Below, in pieces: positions 52,527 through 59,301 of a stretch of DNA of 64,000 nt; position 1 is the stretch's first letter, and each line of letters begins with the position of its first letter. Source of the stretch: M3007 sp964484205 (GTDB taxonomy: Bacteria > Bacteroidota > Bacteroidia > Chitinophagales > Saprospiraceae); contig CAZAEZ010000003.1 of NCBI GenBank assembly GCA_964484205.1, forward strand, positions 124,001 through 188,000, read 5' to 3'. Below the pieces are notes generated by a model. The model saw nothing but the letters and a program-made list of their open reading frames with translations, made no database searches and had not been told where the DNA came from. The translations under genes and the position numbers were made by a program.

Positions 52527-54056
52527 ATGCAAAAAGATTTTCTCCGCAAACTCGGCCTCAAAACCAAAAACGCCGGAACCTGGACGGGCCGCGCTCACCT
52601 CCCCGGCAGCGCCCGCAGCCTGCACAGCCAGTCGCCCGTCGACGGTACGCACATCGGTTCCGTCACCATCACCACCCGCGACCAATACGAGCAGGTGATT
52701 GCCCGCGCCCAGGAAGCCTTCCTGGCATGGCGCAGCATGCCGGCGCCGCAGCGCGGTGAGATCGTGCGGCAGTACGGCGAGATACTCCGCCAGTACAAAG
52801 ACCCGCTGGGCCGCCTGGTTAGCTATGAAATGGGCAAAAGCCTGCAGGAAGGCTGGGGCGAAGTGCAGGAAATGATCGATATCTGCGACTTTGCCGTGGG
52901 CCTCTCCCGTCAGCTCTACGGCCTGAGCATGCACAGCGAGCGGCCGGCGCACCGCATGTACGAGCAGTGGCACCCGCTGGGCATCGTCGGCATTATTTCG
53001 GCCTTTAATTTTCCGGTAGCCGTTTGGTCCTGGAATGCCATGATCGCCCTGGTGTGCGGCGATGTAGCCATTTGGAAAGCATCCGAGAAAACACCGCTGT
53101 GCGCGATTGCCTGTCAGAATTTGTTCCAAAAAGTACTGAAAGCCAACGATCTGCCCGAAGGCATCAGCTCGGTGATCAACGGCGACTACCGCGTAGGCGA
53201 GTTCATGACCAAAGACCCGCGCGTGGCACTCATCAGCGCCACCGGCAGCACCCGCATGGGCAAGATCGTGGGCAAAACCGTAGCCGAACGCCTCGGCCGC
53301 AGCCTACTCGAGCTCGGCGGCAACAACGCCATCATTATCACCCCTTCGTCCGATCTGAAGATCGTGCTCACCGGCGCCGTATTCGGCGCCGTCGGCACCT
53401 GCGGGCAGCGCTGCACCAGCACCCGCCGGCTCATCATCCACGAAAGCCTGTACAACGATGTGAAAAACGCCCTCGCCAAAGCCTACCAGCAACTCCGGAT
53501 CGGCGACCCGCTCGACCCCAACATTCACGTGGGGCCCCTGATCGATACCGATGCGGTGAAAAATTACCTGCACGCCATCGAGGAAATAAAAAAAGCCGGC
53601 GGCAAAATGGTCGTCGAGGGCGGTGTGCTCAGCGGCAAGGGTTATGAAAGCGGCTGCTACGTCAAACCCTGCATTGCCGAGGCGCAAAACGACTGGGCCA
53701 TTGTGCAGCACGAAACCTTCGCGCCCATTCTGTACCTGTTGAAATACAAAACGATCGAAGAGGCCATTGCCCTCCAAAACGGCGTTCCGCAAGGCCTGTC
53801 GTCGGCCATCATGACCAACAACCTGCGCGAAGCCGAGCGCTTCCTCTCCGCTGCGGGTTCCGACTGCGGTATTGCCAATGTCAACATCGGCACCTCGGGC
53901 GCCGAAATCGGGGGCGCATTTGGCGGTGAAAAAGAAACCGGCGGCGGCCGCGAGTCGGGCTCCGACGCCTGGAAAGCGTACATGCGCCGGCAAACGAACA
54001 CCATCAACTATTCCGACACGGTGCCGCTGGCGCAGGGGATCAAGTTTGATTTGTAA
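52527..54056 (+). CDS. aldehyde dehydrogenase, ALDH7 (aminoadipate-semialdehyde type)
   Basis: A 509-residue ALDH with cofactor and catalytic signatures GIVGIISAFNFPVAVWSWN, LLELGGNNAII (general-base Glu) and GTCGQRCTSTRRL (catalytic Cys). Length and sequence fit ALDH7/AmaB, which oxidises alpha-aminoadipate semialdehyde (piperideine-6-carboxylate) in lysine catabolism. The start ATG follows a strong hairpin. The stop codon directly abuts a CGCCGTCTG REP. Confidence 0.92.
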   Translation: MQKDFLRKLGLKTKNAGTWTGRAHLPGSARSLHSQSPVDGTHIGSVTITTRDQYEQVIARAQEAFLAWRSMPAPQRGEIVRQYGEILRQYKDPLGRLVSYEMGKSLQEGWGEVQEMIDICDFAVGLSRQLYGLSMHSERPAHRMYEQWHPLGIVGIISAFNFPVAVWSWNAMIALVCGDVAIWKASEKTPLCAIACQNLFQKVLKANDLPEGISSVINGDYRVGEFMTKDPRVALISATGSTRMGKIVGKTVAERLGRSLLELGGNNAIIITPSSDLKIVLTGAVFGAVGTCGQRCTSTRRLIIHESLYNDVKNALAKAYQQLRIGDPLDPNIHVGPLIDTDAVKNYLHAIEEIKKAGGKMVVEGGVLSGKGYESGCYVKPCIAEAQNDWAIVQHETFAPILYLLKYKTIEEAIALQNGVPQGLSSAIMTNNLREAERFLSAAGSDCGIANVNIGTSGAEIGGAFGGEKETGGGRESGSDAWKAYMRRQTNTINYSDTVPLAQGIKFDL

Positions 54057-54075
54057 CGCCGTCTGGCAGACGGCG
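54057..54075. repeat. REP palindrome 1 (CGCCGTCTG family)
   Basis: CGCCGTCTGGCAGACGGCG, a perfect 19-bp palindrome (9-bp arms, one central base), immediately after the ALDH stop codon. Confidence 0.9.
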
Positions 54076-54084
54076 TAAACATAA

Positions 54085-54119
54085 AAAACCGCTGCGGTAC
54101 AATTGTGCGCAGCGGTTTT
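54085..54119 (+). terminator. intrinsic terminator after the ALDH gene
   Basis: The stem AAAACCGCTGCG / CGCAGCGGTTTT (12 bp) has an 11-nt loop and ends in a T-rich tail. It lies between REP copies 1 and 2. Confidence 0.8.
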
Positions 54120-54201
54120 ATTGTTTCGGGTTGTTATGAAGGATAGTTAGCGGGAATTTTACTTGGTTGGGTTTACTGTTGTTCTGGGATATTTTTTTCC
54201 A

Positions 54202-54220
54202 CGCCGTCTGACAGACGGCG
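54202..54220. repeat. REP palindrome 2 (CGCCGTCTG family)
   Basis: CGCCGTCTGACAGACGGCG, a perfect palindrome apart from its central base, 4 bp before the 66-bp hairpin. Confidence 0.9.
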
Positions 54221-54223
54221 TTA

Positions 54224-54289
54224 CATACTTTTCGTGGTTGTAATCCCCAAAAGTCGCTACTTTTGGGGATTACAACCACGAAAAGTATG
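54224..54289. promoter_or_regulatory. perfect 66-bp hairpin ending on the ATPase start codon
   Basis: 31-bp exact arms (54224-54254 and 54259-54289) with a 4-nt loop CGCT. The last three bases of the right arm are the ATG of the ATPase gene, mirrored by CAT at the left end. In RNA, the start codon and any upstream ribosome contact would be buried in the stem, suggesting translational control; a recent duplication event or palindromic insertion is the alternative. Confidence 0.85.
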
Positions 54290-55426
54290 ATTTCCAGGTA
54301 TATCGAGGCTTCTGTTTTGAAAAGCCTGTCTTTAAAAAAAAACAAGCTGGTGCTGCTGCTCGGCCCGCGCCAGACGGGGAAAACCACCCTGGTTCAGCGA
54401 GTTCTGGAACAATCGGGTGGTAAAACCCGCTATCTCACCGGCGACGACCCCGCGGTGCGCAACCGGCTTACCGATGCCGGCCTGGAAACCTTGCGCCCGA
54501 TACTGGAAGGGAATGATTTACTGGTCCTCGACGAGGCACAACGTATTCGCGACATCGGAATCACCCTCAAACTCATGGCCGACCATTTTCCGAATACTCG
54601 CGTGGTGGCCACCGGCTCCTCTTCTTTCGAACTGGCCAACCAGATCAACGAACCGCTCACCGGCCGCAAGGTGGAGTATTACCTTTTCCCGGTTTGCTGG
54701 CAGGAATGGATCGATCATGTAGGCGTATTTACTGCAGAAAGCGGCCTCGAACAGCGGCTGTTATACGGCATGTACCCGGAGGTGCTGATGCGGCCAGGTG
54801 AGGAAAAAGAGGTGTTGGCCGGGCTTGCCACCGATAATCTCTACCGGGACCTGCTCTCCTTTGCGCCGATCCGGAAACCCGAACTCCTTGAGCAACTGCT
54901 TCAGGCCCTGGCCTTGCAAGTTGGCTCGGAAGTTTCGTACAACGAACTCTCCGGTCTGCTGAAGGTGGACAAGCAAACGGTTTCCAATTACATTACCGCG
55001 CTGGAGCAGGCCTACGTCATTTTCCGCCTTGGGCCGTTCAGCCGAAACCTGCGCAACGAGATTTCCACCACCCGGAAAATTTATTTTTATGACAATGGCA
55101 TCCGCAATGCGCTTATTGGCAATTTTTCGCCGCTCGCATTGCGGCAGGACAAAGGCGCTTTGTGGGAAAACTTCCTGGTCAGCGAGCGCCTCAAGCGGAA
55201 CAGCTATGCCAGGCGTCATTTTGTTAATACCTATTTCTGGCGCACCAAACAAGGGCAGGAGATTGACTACCTCGAAGAAAGCGACGGCAACATTTCAGCC
55301 TTTGAGATAAAGTGGCAGGCTACGCGCACCGTTAAAGTGCCTTCGGCTTTTGCAGCTGCTTACCCTGCCGCCAATTTTTCGTTGCTGACGCCGGAGGCAT
55401 TCAGAACGTTTTTGGCGATTGAATGA
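54287..55426 (+). CDS. AAA_14/DUF4143 ATPase
   Basis: ATG 54287 gives 379 residues (MISRYIEASVLKSLSLKKNK); a TTG at 54263 would lie in the hairpin. The AAA_14 domain has Walker A LGPRQTGKTT and Walker B LLVLDEAQRI, with sensor region VVATGSSSFEL. A winged helix-like stretch (SYNELSGLLKVDKQTVSNYI) and the C-terminal DUF4143 nuclease-like domain (YFWRTKQGQEIDYLEES, AFEIKW) follow. The role of this widespread family is not settled. It is bracketed by four REPs and two terminators, like a self-contained cassette. Confidence 0.9.
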   Translation: MISRYIEASVLKSLSLKKNKLVLLLGPRQTGKTTLVQRVLEQSGGKTRYLTGDDPAVRNRLTDAGLETLRPILEGNDLLVLDEAQRIRDIGITLKLMADHFPNTRVVATGSSSFELANQINEPLTGRKVEYYLFPVCWQEWIDHVGVFTAESGLEQRLLYGMYPEVLMRPGEEKEVLAGLATDNLYRDLLSFAPIRKPELLEQLLQALALQVGSEVSYNELSGLLKVDKQTVSNYITALEQAYVIFRLGPFSRNLRNEISTTRKIYFYDNGIRNALIGNFSPLALRQDKGALWENFLVSERLKRNSYARRHFVNTYFWRTKQGQEIDYLEESDGNISAFEIKWQATRTVKVPSAFAAAYPAANFSLLTPEAFRTFLAIE

Positions 55427-55488
55427 CGTGGTGAAATTATTTCCGGACGATTGTGCCACCTTAACCTGTCAGGTGAAATTTGCAGTAA

Positions 55489-55507
55489 CGCCGTCTGCCA
55501 GACGGCC
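55489..55507. repeat. REP palindrome 3 (CGCCGTCTG family)
   Basis: CGCCGTCTGCCAGACGGCC, 18 of 19 bases as in copy 1's plan, preceded by TAA as for copy 1. Confidence 0.85.
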
Positions 55508-55509
55508 TG

Positions 55510-55555
55510 AAAAAGAAAACCTCTGAAATTTACCCATTTCAGAGGTTTTCTTTTT
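55510..55555. terminator. bidirectional terminator between ATPase and cyclase genes
   Basis: A 20-bp perfect stem (AAAAAGAAAACCTCTGAAAT and its complement) around a 6-nt loop TTACCC; A- and T-rich ends suit both strands. The stop codon of the cyclase lies in it. Confidence 0.88.
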
Positions 55556-56888
55556 TCCGCTTCGAGGTTTTGCCACGCCGTCTAACAGACGGCGTTACGA
55601 AGTACATCTCCGCCTCACCAATATTCTTGATCGGAATATTTCCCCGGTATTCGCAGTCAAAAAAATCTTTCACCAGGGCATAGGTACTGCCGCTGATGTT
55701 GACGCGGTTGGTGGCGCCCTTGTCCTCCATCCGGGCGGCGATATTCACCGTTTCGCCCCAGATATCGAAGGCAAATTTGGTGGTTCCCACAATGCCACCG
55801 ACGACCGGGCCGGAATGAATGCCGATACGCGCCTTGTATTCCGGCAGGCCTTCCGCCGCACGTTCTTTGCGCCAGCGGGTCATAAATTCCTGCATGGCAA
55901 AGGCTGCCTGAACCATGCGCACCGCATGATCGGGTTGTTCGTCGGGGATGCCGGCCACGCACATATAACTGTCGCCGATCGTTTTCACCCGTTCGAGGCC
56001 CAGGCGTTTGACGATCTGGTCAAACTGCCCGAAGCAGTGGTTCAAATCGGCAATCAGTTGTTCCGGCGTGAGCGTGGCGCATATTTTTGAAAAATTTTTA
56101 AAATCGGAAAAAAGCACCGTCACCTGGCTGAAGTAGCGCGGTTGCACGTATCCCCGTTCTTTCAATTCTTCGGCTACCGGCGCGGGCAGGATGTTGAGCA
56201 ACAGATTTTCGGAACGCAGCCGCTCCCGCTCGACCAGGTTTTTTTGCTCTTCCAGCAATTTTTCATAGGCAAACTGCCGCGCCCGCAGATTGTGTTGGAA
56301 CGAAGCAAACACAAAGGTCGGCAACTGCAAACCCAGGCACTCCAGCACCCGGATAAACGTCAGGCTGATATTCGGTTCCGGAATAAGCGCAATCGCCGCC
56401 ACCATCACCAGAAAGGAAAAAATGTTGAGCGCCAGCCGGTCCTGGTGTGACAAATTGAGAAACAAATTGCAGATCAGCACATAGATGGCGTAGAGGATCA
56501 TGGTGCCCCGATCGAGTATGCCCAGAATGGTCAGGGGCAACAAGGTCACGGCAAGAATATCGATCGTGACGCGCGTGAGCCGCCGCCCGCCGGTGAAGGA
56601 GCCTTCGTGAATTTTTCGGCGGTTCGCCCTGTATATCCAGAACGGGACAATGTACACGATAAAGGAAGCATGGACAAAAAACAACCACACATGCACGGAA
56701 TCATTCCACAGATCGTTTTGGATATGCCGGATGTAGTCGAGCAGCAACAGCACCAACAAAAAGAACAGGCCCAGCCTCGCGATGATGTAGGATTTTTTGG
56801 AATTTTCCAGGTTCAGCTGCCGGAAGAATTCCGCTTTGTACTCCGGGCCGATTTCGTAAAAAAGGGATGGATCGATAAATTTTCTCAT
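55539..56888 (-). CDS. class III adenylate cyclase with six membrane helices
   Basis: A 449-residue protein with six membrane segments in the first 200 residues, a short coiled-coil linker (EKLLEEQKNLVERERLRSEN) and a class III cyclase domain. Metal-binding Asp262 is in VLFSDFKNFSKI and Asp306 in KTIGDSYM. The Lys of KTIGD and Asp of FDIWGETVN predict ATP over GTP, and NIAARM holds the transition-state residues. It makes cAMP in response to an unknown membrane signal. The last codons (PSVRRRGKTS) are encoded by REP copy 4 and the terminator. Confidence 0.93.
   Translation of the reverse strand: MRKFIDPSLFYEIGPEYKAEFFRQLNLENSKKSYIIARLGLFFLLVLLLLDYIRHIQNDLWNDSVHVWLFFVHASFIVYIVPFWIYRANRRKIHEGSFTGGRRLTRVTIDILAVTLLPLTILGILDRGTMILYAIYVLICNLFLNLSHQDRLALNIFSFLVMVAAIALIPEPNISLTFIRVLECLGLQLPTFVFASFQHNLRARQFAYEKLLEEQKNLVERERLRSENLLLNILPAPVAEELKERGYVQPRYFSQVTVLFSDFKNFSKICATLTPEQLIADLNHCFGQFDQIVKRLGLERVKTIGDSYMCVAGIPDEQPDHAVRMVQAAFAMQEFMTRWRKERAAEGLPEYKARIGIHSGPVVGGIVGTTKFAFDIWGETVNIAARMEDKGATNRVNISGSTYALVKDFFDCEYRGNIPIKNIGEAEMYFVTPSVRRRGKTSKRKKENL
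55576..55594. repeat. REP palindrome 4, within the cyclase 3' end
   Basis: CGCCGTCTAACAGACGGCG encodes PSVRRR near the C-terminus of the cyclase on the minus strand. It matches the other three copies except at the two central bases. Confidence 0.88.
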
Positions 56889-57044
56889 CGGATATTTGGT
56901 TTTCCGGGGGCATCGAAGGTACTACTTACCAAAACTTCACAGGGACTTTGCCGGATGATTTTGGGAACCCTGGTGCGCGAGACCCTCAGGTCAATGCCGT
57001 TTTTTAAAAAATAACCGTCAACTAATACTGCGTTTTTGATATCG

Positions 57045-58643
57045 ATGAAAATTAAACGTACGCATTGGATTTCCTTGTATTGCACCACGTGCTTTTGCCT
57101 TTTGTTTACTGGATTGCTTCGGGCTTATCAAGTGGCAGATGGCAGTCCGGTGGCGGCGCCTACCGCTGCAAAGTATATTTTTTACTGGGGAAAATTTCAG
57201 TGTGATCTTAGCCCAACAACAAACTACACCGGAAAATTCACTTGTACGGCGGCGGCATTTCGCCAGATGCTGCACAGTACGCCCTACCTGTGGACAGGCG
57301 CCGGGATGGCCGGTCAAATTACATTCAAACTGGAAGGCATCCCGGTTACCGCCACCCGCAGCGGGCAGGACTATCCCGCCATGATCGGACAATTAGACGA
57401 GGCAATCGGGCAAAAAGTGAACGCCGGACAAGTACTTCAGCTTACCGAACTTCAGCTGGATGCGCAAACCCCGGGCCGCATCGAATTCCACATCGAAACC
57501 GCCGGACAGGCGCCTGCTGGCTCCGGACCCTACACGGCCGCCAACATGCTGAACACCCGGTTTTTAAACCTGGTTATCTGGGGGCGCGAGGATATTTATG
57601 ACAATTCCAACCGCGATTTTTTCTCCCAAACAGAATTTTGGCAAACCGTCAAACAACTCCCGGTGCTCGAATGGGCGCCCTACGCCAGGCCGCAGCCCGT
57701 GCGCGCAGGTATTCGCCTGTACGAACTGGGTGAAACGCCGCTGGATTTGCGCGCAGGCCTCGATCCTGCAGAATACCACGCGATGCTAAAAAATCTGGAA
57801 AATTACCGCCACTTGCTCAAACCGGGCGCTGCCGTATCCCTGACCCTGCACAGCGCAGCACAACACGAGCAGCTGTACGAAAAAACAATGTACATCGTCG
57901 GCGATGCCGATCCTCGGCTGGCCCTGCGCCGAAACCGCGATACCCACAGCCTGAAAATTCGTTGGGGCGCCTGGGAGCAAACGTTGCCCGGACTTTACTT
58001 ACTCGAACTCAAAGATGCCGAGAGTAATACCATCGTTGTCGATCCGCCGATCGAGCTGATCGGCCGGGTTACTGCCTCGGAGCGACCGGCCATGCTGAGC
58101 GGGCGTCCCGAATTCTGGATCGACGGGCAGCCGGTGCCTGATATGGTGTTCCGGTTGACAACGCCTTTGGATTCGGCGGTTGTTAAACCCGGCCAGCCCT
58201 TGCCGCAGGGCGTGTTTGCGCATCCGGATTCCACGGATAATGCCTTCATGGTCCAGTTTGACATCGATGCCTTGTCGGCCCCCGGGTACAGCTTGCCCGA
58301 CATACATTTTTCGCTGCGCTATTATACCCTTCGGGAAAACGGTCGGTTGCGAAACAGCCTGGACGCGCTCCGCGTTGCTCCCGGGACTGACCTTGCCAAA
58401 CTGCACACGCCGGTTGCAGCCGGAGCCGGCTATGCCGTCGATCTGGAGTTTTTGCAGGAGACGGATGCCAAACTGAGTGTATTTTCCGAAACGGGAGAAA
58501 CCGTTTTTACCCTGGATAACAAATACCCGCCGGGCCGGCACACCGTGGAACTCCCGCGCCTGGTTTTTCGCCGGCCGGGCCGGTATTTTTTGTTTTTAAA
58601 CACTGCGTTGGGGGTTGCACGGCAGGAGCTGGTGCTGGAATAA
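57045..58643 (+). CDS. secreted protein sharing a repeated domain with the BlaR1-like sensor
   Basis: ATG 57045 (a TTG at 57036 is also open) gives a signal peptide (CFCLLFTGLLRAYQ) and 532 residues. Residues of about 45-145 (IFYWGKFQCDLSPTTNY to VLQLTELQLDAQTPGRIEF) and the following FLNLVIWGREDIYDNSNRDF / TEFWQTVKQLPVLEW match two consecutive segments of the M56 protein encoded at 59302. The C-terminal 70 residues (KLSVFSETGETVFTLDNKYP to GVARQELVLE) resemble a T9SS tail but lack the PNP motif. I know no name for the shared domain. Divergent from the cyclase and upstream of blaI-like. Confidence 0.75.
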   Translation: MKIKRTHWISLYCTTCFCLLFTGLLRAYQVADGSPVAAPTAAKYIFYWGKFQCDLSPTTNYTGKFTCTAAAFRQMLHSTPYLWTGAGMAGQITFKLEGIPVTATRSGQDYPAMIGQLDEAIGQKVNAGQVLQLTELQLDAQTPGRIEFHIETAGQAPAGSGPYTAANMLNTRFLNLVIWGREDIYDNSNRDFFSQTEFWQTVKQLPVLEWAPYARPQPVRAGIRLYELGETPLDLRAGLDPAEYHAMLKNLENYRHLLKPGAAVSLTLHSAAQHEQLYEKTMYIVGDADPRLALRRNRDTHSLKIRWGAWEQTLPGLYLLELKDAESNTIVVDPPIELIGRVTASERPAMLSGRPEFWIDGQPVPDMVFRLTTPLDSAVVKPGQPLPQGVFAHPDSTDNAFMVQFDIDALSAPGYSLPDIHFSLRYYTLRENGRLRNSLDALRVAPGTDLAKLHTPVAAGAGYAVDLEFLQETDAKLSVFSETGETVFTLDNKYPPGRHTVELPRLVFRRPGRYFLFLNTALGVARQELVLE

Positions 58644-58837
58644 TTTGGCGTTGCCGGTTGCGGGGACAAACCCTGTTTTCCGCCAAGCGATAAAGATTTA
58701 AGGGTGGTTATTGTTGTAATAGTTCGTGAAGAATTTAATAAGTCGTTGGAAATGAAGGCTAAAGTAGTTGTTGGCGAGGACGCCAACAGCAAATTTCACG
58801 AACCAATGTGTTGAGAAGCACTCGATTCAAAACGACT

Positions 58838-58876
58838 TTTTAGTTAAATAACTAAAATTTAGTTGAAAAACTAAAA
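58838..58876. promoter_or_regulatory. two tandem BlaI-type operators
   Basis: TTTTAGTTAAATAACTAAAA (58838-58857) and TTTAGTTGAAAAACTAAAA (58858-58876) are palindromes with TTTAGTT/AACTAAA half-sites and 4-bp spacers. Their centres are about 20 bp, two helical turns, apart. They overlap the -33 region of the blaI-like promoter, so binding should block transcription. Confidence 0.85.
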
Positions 58877-58892
58877 TATCGTTTTACATTTG
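58863..58892 (+). promoter_or_regulatory. promoter of the blaI-blaR1-like operon
   Basis: A -33 TTG (58863-58865, inside operator 2) and -7 TACATTTG (58885-58892) are separated by 19 nt, an excellent fit to the Bacteroidota pattern, 23 bp before the ATG at 58916. Confidence 0.75.
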
Positions 58893-58915
58893 TTTCCAAC
58901 AAGAAAAACTCGCGT

Positions 58916-59290
58916 ATGAAACGACTGAATCACAAGGAAGAAGAAGTGATGACCATCCTCTGGCGCCTTGGGCATGCCTTTGTCAACGATATTCTGGCAG
59001 AAATGGAAGAACCCAAGCCCCCGTACAACACGGTGTCGTCCATCGTGCGCAAACTGGAAACCGAGGGGTTGGTTGGCTACGAAGCCTTTGGCAAAACTCA
59101 CCGCTATTTTCCCATTTTGAAAAAAGAAGATTACCGGGCCAATGCTTTCCGGCGGTTGATGGACAACTACTTCGGCGGTTCGCCGGCGGCCCTGCTTTCC
59201 TATTTTGCCCGGGAAGAAAATCTGGAGGCGGCCGAACTGGAAAAATTGCTCGAAGCAGTAAAGAAGCGCGAAAAGGACGATAACACCTAA
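58916..59290 (+). CDS. BlaI/MecI-family transcriptional repressor
   Basis: A 124-residue winged-helix repressor: MKRLNHKEEEVMTILWRLGH, VNDILAEMEEPKPPYNTVSS and IVRKLETEGLVGYEAFGKTH are the BlaI recognition and wing regions. The C-terminal helices serve dimerisation and contain the region cleaved by the partner in MecI/BlaI. Two operators lie directly upstream, and the BlaR1-like partner follows after 11 bp. Confidence 0.94.
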   Translation: MKRLNHKEEEVMTILWRLGHAFVNDILAEMEEPKPPYNTVSSIVRKLETEGLVGYEAFGKTHRYFPILKKEDYRANAFRRLMDNYFGGSPAALLSYFAREENLEAAELEKLLEAVKKREKDDNT

Positions 59291-59301
59291 AACCCACGTA
59301 T

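Noticed and set aside
54263..54286. TTG start extending the ATPase gene upstream
   Set aside because: The extension (MGITTTKS) is encoded by the hairpin arm, and ATG 54287 gives the normal N-terminus.
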